Shown here: positions 1-6,766 of the stretch, one piece after another
Layout: each line of letters begins with the position of its first letter
Position numbering within the stretch: position 1 is the stretch's first letter
NCBI GenBank assembly: GCA_027619145.1
Contig: JAQCGA010000200.1
Location: 1 to 7,203, forward strand
Length of the DNA stretch: 7,203 nt
Direction of reading: 5' to 3'
Source: a bacterium
GTDB taxonomy: Bacteria; Latescibacterota; UBA2968; GCA-2709665
Translations under genes and position numbers: made by a program
Notes under the pieces: generated by a model
Seen by the model: the letters and a program-made list of their open reading frames with translations, nothing else
Database searches by the model: none
What the model was told of the DNA's origin: nothing

Positions 1-882
1 GGCCACATAGGTAACTGTATCCAGGTACGCCCTGCGCATCCGGGGCAAATCTGCCTGAATTGCGGAAAACGCTGGAAACGTCACCTTCGAAACCACCTGC
101 ATCAAACGCGTCTGAGGAAATGCAATCAACCGATACGCCAGCCAGTAATACCCCAGTGCCTCGCTCCCCAGAAACCGGCCCACCAGAAAATAATCCAGGT
201 TCTGCTGGGCAAAGCCCACCAGGTGAGACCCTGCCCACTTGCCACCAAAACCCACCAGATCTTTAACCTCTCGGAAACCGAATGAGTTCCATGGCACCAC
301 CGGACAAAACAACCAGGGACCCATTCCCTGCACTCCGCACCGCACCGCATAGGCCCAGGCCAGGCTCCACAGACCCATACCACGTGCAGAAAAAACGACC
401 AGGATTACTCCCGCCAGAAACGAACCAACCACATCAATTGTAGCCAGATGTCCAAACCGAAGCACCCGTTCCATGTGTGCCCGGGGTGCCACCCCCAACC
501 CGGTGAACACCAGGCCCGAAGCAAATACCGGCAACACCGCGGCCATGCCGCTTACAGCAAACAGGCGCTCCCAGAACCCGGCAGTTTGCCAGACCAGGAG
601 CGCCAGAATACTTGAAGAAAACAGCCCAATCCAGAACGCCGCAACCAGGTGCGCATCTCGTAAATCCGGGCGCTGAACCAGCGCACGTCCTGTACCCAGA
701 TCCGCCAGAATGGTGCCCATTCCAATGACCGTCAGCACAGCCGCTTCTACGCCAAACGCGCTCGTTTCCAGATAGCGCGTGGCCAACCCCAAACTTCCCA
801 AGGTCACAACATATCCAGCCGCCTGCGCCAGGCCTGTCCAGGACGCACCCCGCACGGTTGTTTTTCTCAGGCCCTCGCTCAT
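1..882 (-). CDS. Wzx-like polysaccharide flippase (MOP superfamily), C-terminus cut by window edge
   Basis: The frame is open from an ATG at 882 to the left edge, giving 294 residues with no stop. Members usually have about 450-500 residues, so roughly the last third is missing. It is predicted to move a lipid-linked oligosaccharide across the cytoplasmic membrane. The N-terminus (MSEGLRKTTVRGASWTGLAQ) is the short basic lead into the first membrane segment that is typical of this family. Hydrophobic segments lie near residues 14-36, 44-62, 78-99, 112-132 and 148-180. After them comes the family-like stretch around residues 205-275, with GFGGKWAGSHLVGFAQQNLD, then FLVGRFLGSEALGYYWLAYR and KVTFPAFSAIQ, as in Polysacc_synt/WzxC-type proteins. 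The start ATG overlaps the TGA of the upstream glycosyltransferase (ATGA), so translation is probably coupled. Fold and family are firm; the carried glycan is unknown. Confidence 0.9.
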   Translation of the reverse strand, partial: MSEGLRKTTVRGASWTGLAQAAGYVVTLGSLGLATRYLETSAFGVEAAVLTVIGMGTILADLGTGRALVQRPDLRDAHLVAAFWIGLFSSSILALLVWQTAGFWERLFAVSGMAAVLPVFASGLVFTGLGVAPRAHMERVLRFGHLATIDVVGSFLAGVILVVFSARGMGLWSLAWAYAVRCGVQGMGPWLFCPVVPWNSFGFREVKDLVGFGGKWAGSHLVGFAQQNLDYFLVGRFLGSEALGYYWLAYRLIAFPQTRLMQVVSKVTFPAFSAIQADLPRMRRAYLDTVTYVA

Positions 883-1844
883 GCCTGTTCCATATCAATC
901 TGCGCAAGCCGTACGCCGGCCCAGACAGCCAGAGCCAGAACAACAACAAAAACCATCCAGGGAATTGCAGCCAGCCTGAGAAAGCCGGCAAACCCGAGCA
1001 GAATCAGCAGAAAACTGGCTCCATACATCCTGCCGACAGCACCTTGCACCGTCAATCCGGCCTGCACCATACGCTGGGCAACATGATCTCGGCTGGCCTG
1101 CATAATGGGCAACCCCTTGCGCCAGCGCACAACGCATAAAAAGATCGCCTCAAAATTCGGCACCCCCAGGACCAGCAACGGCCCAATTGCGCCCTGAGGC
1201 CAGGAAACGTTCCGGGAAATTTCAACCGCCAGAGCACCCAGTAGAAATCCGGCAAACAGACTCCCGGTATCGCCCATATATATCCGGGCCGGATGGCGGT
1301 TATACACCAGAAATCCTCCGAACCCACCGGCCAGAGCCGCAGCAAATACCGGCACAAACGCGCCTCCCCCAACCAGTGCCAGGCCTGCAATTCCAATTGC
1401 GGCAATTGCTCCTACGCCGGCTGCCAGACCGTCCATCATATCCAGAACATTGAATGCATTACACATCCAGACCAGCCAGAGAACCGTACACACAAAATCT
1501 GCACCCGGATGCCCGAATACGTTGGTAGACAGCCCGGATCCCACCACCAGGGCCGCTACCACAACCTGAAACATCAACTTTTGAACCGGGGAAAAGGGGC
1601 GAACATCATCCAGGAATCCAACCAGGGCCACACCCAGAGCCCCAATCCAGATCCCGGAGGGAAGAGAAAGTGGAAAAAAAGGAAGGAAAATCAGTGTAGC
1701 AAAAACAATGGCTACCCCGCCAACAGGTGGAATGACAACCGCGCCACCAAATAATCGCGTCCGCAAAGCCGCCATCCGTAACAACGGAGTCAGGCAAAGA
1801 GAAACGAGAAAACTGACAAACAGAGACAGGGTGGCAATAAACAC
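879..1844 (-). CDS. Polyprenyl-phosphate sugar-1-phosphate transferase, WecA/MraY superfamily (glycosyl transferase family 4, PF00953)
   Basis: An integral membrane protein of 321 residues, the usual size for this family. It is expected to transfer a sugar-1-phosphate from a UDP-sugar to undecaprenyl phosphate and so start the repeat unit. Visible landmarks are PPVGGVAI at 39-46, the cytoplasmic aspartate pair LDD at 78-80, NAFNVLDMMDGLAAG at 129-143, and PARIYMGDTGSL at 185-196 with the catalytic-type Asp192. Some ten hydrophobic segments span the chain. The C-terminal cytoplasmic loop reads SRDHVAQRM at 251-259, where relatives usually carry a second histidine (DHxxHR or HxHH types); here that position is Gln. 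The start is GTG at 1844, with a weak purine-rich AGAGAG seven bases upstream, 26 bp after the aminotransferase stop. Its own stop overlaps the flippase start. The sugar substrate cannot be read from the sequence. Confidence 0.92.
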   Translation of the reverse strand: MFIATLSLFVSFLVSLCLTPLLRMAALRTRLFGGAVVIPPVGGVAIVFATLIFLPFFPLSLPSGIWIGALGVALVGFLDDVRPFSPVQKLMFQVVVAALVVGSGLSTNVFGHPGADFVCTVLWLVWMCNAFNVLDMMDGLAAGVGAIAAIGIAGLALVGGGAFVPVFAAALAGGFGGFLVYNRHPARIYMGDTGSLFAGFLLGALAVEISRNVSWPQGAIGPLLVLGVPNFEAIFLCVVRWRKGLPIMQASRDHVAQRMVQAGLTVQGAVGRMYGASFLLILLGFAGFLRLAAIPWMVFVVVLALAVWAGVRLAQIDMEQA

Positions 1845-1870
1845 AATCGCGCTCTCTGCACAAGGCCTTT

Positions 1871-3013
1871 TCAGACGCTCGGCTTTGCTCCGTGCCCGTT
1901 GGGCTGGAATTCCAGCACCGCCTCAACAACCTGGTCCATCGCCTGCTCGCTCATGCTGGGATAAAGCGGCAAAGTAACCAGTTCTTGCCAGACAGACTCC
2001 GTTACAGGCAGGACCCGTCGGTGCGGGGCGTATACCGAATACAGGTGATTGGGTTTGTAATGCACGCCCGCGTCAATATCTCGTGTAGCCAGGTGCCGAA
2101 TCAATCCATCTCGATCCCTCGCACGTGCGACATAGGCATGCCAAGAACTTCTGGCGTAGGACTTTTCAACCGGCCGCTGCAACCAGGCAAGCTCTGCAAG
2201 CGCTTTTCCGTACTGCATCACCAGTTCCCGGCGTTGCGCGTTCGCAGACTCCAGTTTGCCTAATTGAACCAGCCCAATCGCTGCATTTAAGTCATTCATA
2301 TGCAACTTATATCCAACCTCGGTCACATCATAGTCCCAGCGTCTGCCCACATCTTCTTTCCGAAAGCGATCCCAGGTTCCCTGAGAAATCCCCATCCAGC
2401 GCAGCCGCTTCAAGCGCTCCGCCAGAGCCGAATCGTTCGTAGTCAGCATTCCTCCGTCGCCTGTGGACAGGTTTTTCACCGCGTGGAAACTAAAACAACC
2501 AATCGTGCCCAGGTTACCCGCCATCCGGCCGTTGTAACGCGCCCCACAAGCATGGGCAGCGTCTTCTACTACCGGAATCCCTCTCGCTTGTGCCAGCTTC
2601 AAAATTGGATCCATATCACAGGGATGTCCGCTGTGGTGTACCACCACAATTGCTGCTGTCCGGTCTGTAATACGCTCGGCCACAGAAGCCGGGTCTATGT
2701 TCAGCGTATCGGGTTCAATATCGCAAAAAACAGGCTCGGCTCCATTTTGTAAAATAGCATGGTTGGTGGAAACAAACGTCATAGGCGTGGTAATCACCTC
2801 GCGCCCTTCCACCTCCAAAACCTTCAGCGCAAGAAAAAGTGCCCCAGAGCAAGAATTCACACTGATTGCGAACTGGGAACCGATATATGCGGCGAATCGT
2901 TCTTCCAGCGCCTCCACTTTCGGACCAGGTCCCACCCAGCCAGACAACAGAACTTCTCTTACCGCCTCCACTTCTTCTTCATCGAAGCAGGGACGAAAAA
3001 CAGGAATCTTCAT
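1871..3013 (-). CDS. DegT/DnrJ/EryC1/StrS family PLP-dependent sugar aminotransferase
   Basis: A complete soluble protein of 380 residues, normal for nucleotide-sugar aminotransferases. The family converts a keto group on an NDP-hexose to an amino group, usually with glutamate as donor, using pyridoxal phosphate. The opening MKIPVFRPCFDEEEVEAVRE and SGWVGPGPKVEALEERFA (24-41) match the family start. EDAAHACGARYNG at 150-162 holds the Asp151 that pairs with the pyridine nitrogen. SFHAVKNLSTGDGGML at 175-190 holds Lys180, the expected PLP-binding lysine. GYKLHMNDLNAAIGLVQL (234-251) and GVHYKPNHLYSVY (316-328) are the usual C-terminal signatures. The ATG at 3013 overlaps the GT2 stop (ATGA) and has a strong GAGGAG site five bases upstream. 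No dehydratase or epimerase lies in the window, so the keto-sugar substrate must be made elsewhere. The exact product sugar is not predictable. Confidence 0.93.
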   Translation of the reverse strand: MKIPVFRPCFDEEEVEAVREVLLSGWVGPGPKVEALEERFAAYIGSQFAISVNSCSGALFLALKVLEVEGREVITTPMTFVSTNHAILQNGAEPVFCDIEPDTLNIDPASVAERITDRTAAIVVVHHSGHPCDMDPILKLAQARGIPVVEDAAHACGARYNGRMAGNLGTIGCFSFHAVKNLSTGDGGMLTTNDSALAERLKRLRWMGISQGTWDRFRKEDVGRRWDYDVTEVGYKLHMNDLNAAIGLVQLGKLESANAQRRELVMQYGKALAELAWLQRPVEKSYARSSWHAYVARARDRDGLIRHLATRDIDAGVHYKPNHLYSVYAPHRRVLPVTESVWQELVTLPLYPSMSEQAMDQVVEAVLEFQPNGHGAKPSV

Positions 3014-3963
3014 ACGATCTCCTCAAAATCCGACGCATCCTCCGGGTGGAACGGAGGTTGTATGCCAGCCAGAATCTTCCGGTAGGCCCGCAAACGCGTT
3101 CTGGCTTCAGCGCGGTGCCCAGGAAACATCACAAAAAGGCCACCCCACAGAAGCATCCGCAACCCCATCTCAACAGGTGTCAAAACAGACAGCAAGCCAG
3201 CCGCAACCGGGCCAAAATGCTTTTTAATAAAATAATGATAGCTGTTTTCGCTGACTAGCAACATCTGCTCCAGAACCTGTCTGGAGCTTTCTCCACCCAG
3301 GTGCACCCCCGTGGCAGCGGGCAAATAAAATATCTGCCACCCTGCCCGTGTCAGGCGAAGGCAGAGGTCCACATCTTCATAATACATAAATATGGCACGA
3401 TCCAGGCCGTCCACCGCCTCAAACGCCTGCCGACGAACCAGAAAACAGGCACCCGTCACCCAGCCAACTGCATTGGGAATTGCAGGGCGGCGGCGACGAA
3501 ATTTAAGAAAAGGGAAAACAAGATGCAACAGGAATTTACGGCAAACTTCTGCAGCCAGATTCGGGCGGGAACCGCAAGAAGCCCGTACCCGCCCGGAGGC
3601 ATCCAACAGAGTAGGGCAAACCAGCCAGACCGTGAGGTCTCTTTCCAGAAAATCTACCATCGCTTCCAGTGCATTGGGCCGCAGAACAACATCCGGGTTT
3701 AATGCCAGTATGTATGGCCGGGTGGACTCTGCCACACCTTTGTTAACGCCGCGTCCAAACCCCAGGTTCCCGCCAGTCTGCACCAGCCGCACACACGCCC
3801 CAAATCGGGCCAACCCATCCGTACTTCCGTCCGAAGAAGCGTTGTCTACAACCAGAATTTCCAGGTCCAGCCGGCCGCTGGCTTCCAGTAACGCGTCAAT
3901 GCAACGAATCAGGTTTTTGCCCGCGTTCCAGTTCACCACCACTGCCGTAACCGATTTGCCCAT
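3010..3963 (-). CDS. GT2 family glycosyltransferase, rhamnosyltransferase (WbbL)-like
   Basis: A 317-residue cytoplasmic, membrane-associated GT-A glycosyltransferase that extends a lipid-linked glycan from a nucleotide-sugar donor. From the chosen start, the nucleotide-binding fold opens with SVTAVVVNWNAG (4-15). Then come VVDNASSDGS (38-47), GNLGFGRGVNKG (65-76), LNPDVVLRP (88-96, the metal/donor site), GWVTGACFLVRR (167-178), YYEDVDLCLRLTRAGW (194-209, catalytic-base region) and GVHLGGESS (219-227). This motif set is that of WbbL-type rhamnosyltransferases, although rhamnose specificity is only an inference. Residues 252-280 are hydrophobic or amphipathic and may attach it to the membrane. 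ATG 3963 was chosen because an AAGAGG site lies six bases upstream and the beta-strand follows at once. In-frame ATGs at 3978 and 4011 would add 5 or 16 residues. It overlaps the upstream gene by 68 bp with this start. Confidence 0.93.
   Translation of the reverse strand: MGKSVTAVVVNWNAGKNLIRCIDALLEASGRLDLEILVVDNASSDGSTDGLARFGACVRLVQTGGNLGFGRGVNKGVAESTRPYILALNPDVVLRPNALEAMVDFLERDLTVWLVCPTLLDASGRVRASCGSRPNLAAEVCRKFLLHLVFPFLKFRRRRPAIPNAVGWVTGACFLVRRQAFEAVDGLDRAIFMYYEDVDLCLRLTRAGWQIFYLPAATGVHLGGESSRQVLEQMLLVSENSYHYFIKKHFGPVAAGLLSVLTPVEMGLRMLLWGGLFVMFPGHRAEARTRLRAYRKILAGIQPPFHPEDASDFEEIV
3019..3024 (-). promoter_or_regulatory. Ribosome binding site for the aminotransferase gene
   Basis: GAGGAG on the minus strand, five bases before ATG 3013 and within the last codons of the GT2 gene. 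With the ATGA overlap it lets the aminotransferase be translated by direct re-initiation or by fresh ribosome entry. Confidence 0.6.
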
Positions 3964-5362
3964 GCCGCGCCTCTTCATCCAACCGGGCCAGAATGCCCAG
4001 GAAAGTTGCATGCCAAAAAATGAGCCGGTTCCCCATCATCGTATTGTCTGCCACACCATAGACCAGCATGGCGACATATACTGCAAAAAACGTGGCGCAG
4101 AACCGCTTCACCCGGATGTCGTCCGTCCTCCGGTAGAGGTCTACTCCCACTTTCAACCCCCGGCCAAACATCCATAAAAAGGCAGCCAGGCCCACAACCC
4201 CCATCCGTAATAAAACCGTCAAATAAACGTTGTCTACCCCCCCCACCGTCAGCACAAACGGCTCTATTTGGTCCGTCACCAGATACGTTACGGTGGCCCC
4301 GTGGCCCCCACCCAGGATCGGACGTTTTCGAATTTCCTGTAAAGCCACGCCGTAGGACATCAAACGCCCTACAATTGAGTGATCTCGCTGGTAATCCCCA
4401 ATCCGCGCCATTCGCTTAAATGCGGTTTCTCCCAGGCCAATTTTCGTTATCCGCTGAAAGAGGTAGCCCATACCTACCAACAAGATGGGTAGCAAGACCA
4501 GGAGCACCACACGCCGCCCACGGCTGCCTGAACGGCCATCTAGAAAAACCAATCCACCCAGACAACCCACCCCGGAAATTACGGCAATCCACATCCCACG
4601 ACCTACAGTCAGCATCAACGCCAGACCAATGGGAACCAGCACCAGCAAGTTCATCAAGCGTCGGTGAAAAGCAGAATCGTAGAGCAATGCCGCAAGTGCG
4701 GTAAGCACCCCCATAGGCATCATCAGCCCTTCGATTCGGGCAACTCGAAAAAATGAACCTGAAATGGAGGTATTCACCACACCCAGAAACTCGACCAGGT
4801 ATTCCACGCCTACAACGGCAGACGAAAGAACCAGTAACGTTAGAAACGTACGGCCTCGACGCAAATCAAAAAAACCTGTCACCACAAAAAAGAATGCGTA
4901 ATACAGCGGGTATCTCACATCGCGTAGCATCTGAGATGTAGACTGCCCGTAATACTGCCCCAACAACATCGAAAACAGAACCACGCCCAGGAAAACCAGT
5001 ACCGGCCGGTCCAGCCGGGTTCTCCGCCGCCAGAAAAACCCCGGCTCCTGCAACCAGGATAGCGCAGCCATGCCACAGACCAGAGCAAACAGACCCTCGT
5101 AAAACTTGAAGTCCAGCGGCAGCGTTAACGAATCGTCAAAAATCTGGGATGGCACCACCGCAGAAATCACACACAGATACAGCGTCGCAAACGTCACAGA
5201 CCCAAAAAGTGCCACCAGCGAAAACAACACCAGTGCAACAACAGGAGGAGCCATCTCACTTGTCAAAAAAGGCAAGACAATGAGTATCACCTGACCGATG
5301 CAAACTACCGCCAGCAATTTCCAGTTGTCCGGACGCAGGCCCGGCCGCTCATTCAGGAACAC
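3896..5362 (-). CDS. O-antigen polymerase/ligase-type membrane protein (Wzy_C domain, PF04932-like)
   Basis: A polytopic membrane protein of 488 residues with about ten or more hydrophobic segments. The family either polymerises repeat units on a lipid carrier (Wzy) or joins the finished chain to an acceptor (WaaL-type). Its signature part is visible: a membrane segment ending TVGRGMWIAVISGV (252-265), a large outer loop, IVGRLMSYGVALQEIRKRP (330-348) leading to ILGGGHG (349-355), and GGVDNVYLTVLLRMGVVGL (375-393). Relatives often have His-Asn in the last motif; here it is Asp-Asn. Polymerase versus ligase cannot be decided from sequence, though the nearby flippase and initiating transferase favour polymerase. 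Start: GTG at 5362 with GGGGAGG four bases upstream. GTG 5365 and TTG 5398 are in-frame alternatives. The start overlaps the GT39 end by 14 bp; the C-terminal tail (after residue 460) is hydrophilic and overlaps the GT2 start. Confidence 0.85.
   Translation of the reverse strand: MFLNERPGLRPDNWKLLAVVCIGQVILIVLPFLTSEMAPPVVALVLFSLVALFGSVTFATLYLCVISAVVPSQIFDDSLTLPLDFKFYEGLFALVCGMAALSWLQEPGFFWRRRTRLDRPVLVFLGVVLFSMLLGQYYGQSTSQMLRDVRYPLYYAFFFVVTGFFDLRRGRTFLTLLVLSSAVVGVEYLVEFLGVVNTSISGSFFRVARIEGLMMPMGVLTALAALLYDSAFHRRLMNLLVLVPIGLALMLTVGRGMWIAVISGVGCLGGLVFLDGRSGSRGRRVVLLVLLPILLVGMGYLFQRITKIGLGETAFKRMARIGDYQRDHSIVGRLMSYGVALQEIRKRPILGGGHGATVTYLVTDQIEPFVLTVGGVDNVYLTVLLRMGVVGLAAFLWMFGRGLKVGVDLYRRTDDIRVKRFCATFFAVYVAMLVYGVADNTMMGNRLIFWHATFLGILARLDEEARHGQIGYGSGGELERGQKPDSLH
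3970..3975 (-). promoter_or_regulatory. Ribosome binding site that decides the GT2 start
   Basis: AAGAGG on the minus strand, six bases before ATG 3963. The site overlaps the alternative ATG at 3978, which itself has only a poor purine stretch upstream. It supports the shorter GT2 protein. Confidence 0.55.
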
Positions 5363-6545
5363 CACGCCTCCCCATCTTCCGGTTCCATGCCTGCACAATC
5401 CACAGTGCCGCCGGAGCCATCAGCGCCGCATCCAGAGGCAAACGGAACCGGGTATGAGCGAAAAAAAACGCATGCACCACAACCAGGCTCAACGCCAGCG
5501 TCCCCACAGCCCAGGCCTCTGGACGACCGCGCAATCTCAATACCCCCCACAGCCCCAGCACCAGCAACGGACCGCTTGAAAAAAAAGCGACGACATTTCG
5601 GAAAAACGATTCATCTGGTACCACAGGTGCCCAGAACCAGGCAAGCTTTTTTATCACCAGACCCAAAAAACGCAAGGGGTCGCCGGCAATCCAGCCCATC
5701 GCTTTCCGAGCCATCAACTGGTCCTTTTCCACCGCGTCTTCCTCAGATGCGGTCATCCGATGAAACACGTCCAGATAATCCATCTCATCTTGGTAGCGCC
5801 CGGTGGCACCCGGTCCATTTCCAATCATCAGATTCATCCCAAAGTTCGACGATACAGGCACAAAATGCCCCGTCACAAGAGCGTTCCGCACCGTCCACGG
5901 TGCAACAACCAGCCCAATGGCTGCCAGCGCTACAACCAGGTGGATCCGTTTCGAGCGCATCTCCTGGTCGGCCAGCCGCCATTGTCCCCACAAAAGCAAA
6001 ATTGCCCAGGGCAAGAGCACGGGTTTGCATAACACACCCAGGCCCAGAACCACACCCAGCAACCCTGCGTTCCATACCGTAGGAAAAGAAATCAGGCGCA
6101 ACGCCTGGCAGAGCGCGGCCGTAGTTAAAAATACCAGCAGCGTCTCTGCCATCAGTACGCCCGAGAAAAAAACAAAAAATGGGTACACCGCACCCCATCC
6201 AGCGGCAACGAGGCCCGTGGCTTCCCCGCCTATTCTGCGACCAATCCCATACAAAAAAATACAGGTAACCGTTCCCAACACGGCCTGAACAAGGCGAACC
6301 AGATCCGGGTTGTGTCCCCCAACCTCGTACACCCCGGCCAGCATCAACGCATACAAAGGAGGCCGGTACGTGCCTCCATCCGGATGTAACAGGCCGGAAA
6401 GTAAAAAGGCCCGGGCCATGCCATCCCAGTTTCGTTCGTCAGAAGAAGCCGTTAGCCCCTCCCGGGTCAAACCGAAGCCCACCCGTAAAACCAGGGCTAG
6501 AAACAGCACCATCCACAGAATCTTTCTACTGCTGGCAACACGCAT
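5349..6545 (-). CDS. GT39-family membrane glycosyltransferase (PMT/ArnT-like, GT-C fold)
   Basis: First gene of the operon; 398 residues with about nine to eleven membrane segments. GT-C enzymes of this type use polyprenyl-phosphate sugars and act on the periplasmic side of the membrane. After the first membrane segment (9-25) comes the acidic pair Asp36-Glu37 in SSDERNWDGMARAFL, where PMT and ArnT carry their catalytic acidic residue. Further family features are TYRPPLYALMLAGVY (59-73), LMAETLLVFL (131-140), APWTVRN (215-221) and HTRFRLPLDAALMAPAALW (364-382). ATG 6545 is preferred because GGGGAG lies seven bases upstream. The frame stays open to ATG 6566 and GTG 6665, which would add 7 or 40 residues but lack a good ribosome site. 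Its length is shorter than ArnT (about 550), closer to generic bacterial GT39 proteins. Acceptor and donor are unknown; addition of a side sugar to the repeat unit is an inference. Confidence 0.88.
   Translation of the reverse strand: MRVASSRKILWMVLFLALVLRVGFGLTREGLTASSDERNWDGMARAFLLSGLLHPDGGTYRPPLYALMLAGVYEVGGHNPDLVRLVQAVLGTVTCIFLYGIGRRIGGEATGLVAAGWGAVYPFFVFFSGVLMAETLLVFLTTAALCQALRLISFPTVWNAGLLGVVLGLGVLCKPVLLPWAILLLWGQWRLADQEMRSKRIHLVVALAAIGLVVAPWTVRNALVTGHFVPVSSNFGMNLMIGNGPGATGRYQDEMDYLDVFHRMTASEEDAVEKDQLMARKAMGWIAGDPLRFLGLVIKKLAWFWAPVVPDESFFRNVVAFFSSGPLLVLGLWGVLRLRGRPEAWAVGTLALSLVVVHAFFFAHTRFRLPLDAALMAPAALWIVQAWNRKMGRRGVPE
5367..5373 (-). promoter_or_regulatory. Ribosome binding site for the Wzy_C-domain gene, inside the GT39 coding end
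   Basis: GGGGAGG on the minus strand lies four bases before GTG 5362 and one base before GTG 5365. It falls within the last codons of the GT39 gene, fitting coupled translation. The upstream TTG at 5398 has no comparable site. Confidence 0.5.
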
Positions 6546-6552
6546 CGCCGGA

Positions 6553-6558
6553 CTCCCC
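6553..6558 (-). promoter_or_regulatory. Ribosome binding site that decides the GT39 start
   Basis: GGGGAG on the minus strand, seven bases before ATG 6545. It is the only convincing Shine-Dalgarno match among the three in-frame starts (6545, 6566, 6665) and is the reason the shorter protein is annotated. Confidence 0.6.
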
Positions 6559-6676
6559 AAAACCATTCTGAATAAAAATACAGGATTTCGTCTCAATTGG
6601 AAACCTGCACCCACAGCCTCTTTCCAGCGTCCGATACCCTCCCAGAACCCTGGCGCTTTCTGCACCCCGAAATCCC

Positions 6677-6705
6677 TTGACTTTGCCCCTGTAACCTGCT
6701 ATTTT
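6677..6705 (+). promoter_or_regulatory. Sigma-70-like promoter with extended -10, upstream of pduL
   Basis: TTGACT at 6677-6682 (five of six to the -35 consensus) is followed after exactly 17 bases by TATTTT at 6700-6705 (four of six to the -10). TG at 6697-6698 gives an extended -10 (TGnTATTTT). Transcription would begin near 6711-6713, leaving a leader of about 55 bases before ATG 6767. A second -10-like box, TACAAT at 6728-6733, has a weaker -35 (TTCGCA at 6705-6710) 17 bases upstream and could be an alternative promoter. Activity is predicted from base matches only. Confidence 0.55.
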
Positions 6706-6766
6706 TCGCACCATTCCAGAACAAGGATACAATCTCTGTTTTTTAGATTCCCGAACTGTGCCGCTT

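Larger units (their letters stand above)
6546..6766. other. Divergent intergenic region between the polysaccharide operon and pduL
   Basis: About 220 bp that separates the two divergent coding starts. On the plus strand it holds a good sigma-70-like promoter for pduL. On the minus strand I find no equally good promoter for the operon. The frame of the GT39 gene stays open as far as GTG 6665, so part of this region could be coding if an earlier start is used. No clear hairpin terminator or long inverted repeat was seen. Confidence 0.6.

Noticed and set aside
434..991. A 185-codon minus-strand open frame over the flippase start
   Set aside because: It is in a different frame from the flippase and its translation is rich in Gly, Cys and Trp without a family pattern. 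The flippase frame from 882 to 1 gives a convincing membrane protein.
5461..5586. Two runs of eight A (5461-5468 and 5579-5586) as possible slippage or frameshift sites
   Set aside because: They encode Phe-Phe pairs within the GT39 membrane segments, and the frame before and after each run keeps family motifs, so no frameshift is needed.
6571..6597. Minus-strand promoter candidate TTGAGA-16-TATTCA before the GT39 gene
   Set aside because: The -10 box matches only three of six consensus bases and transcription would start almost on the ribosome site of ATG 6545. I do not consider it supported; the operon promoter may be further upstream or of another sigma class.
6600..6766. Possible hairpin or operator in the divergent region (short partial palindromes such as CCAGAACCCTGG)
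   Set aside because: The arms are short and imperfect and no repeat of the same motif occurs near the promoter, so chance is sufficient.
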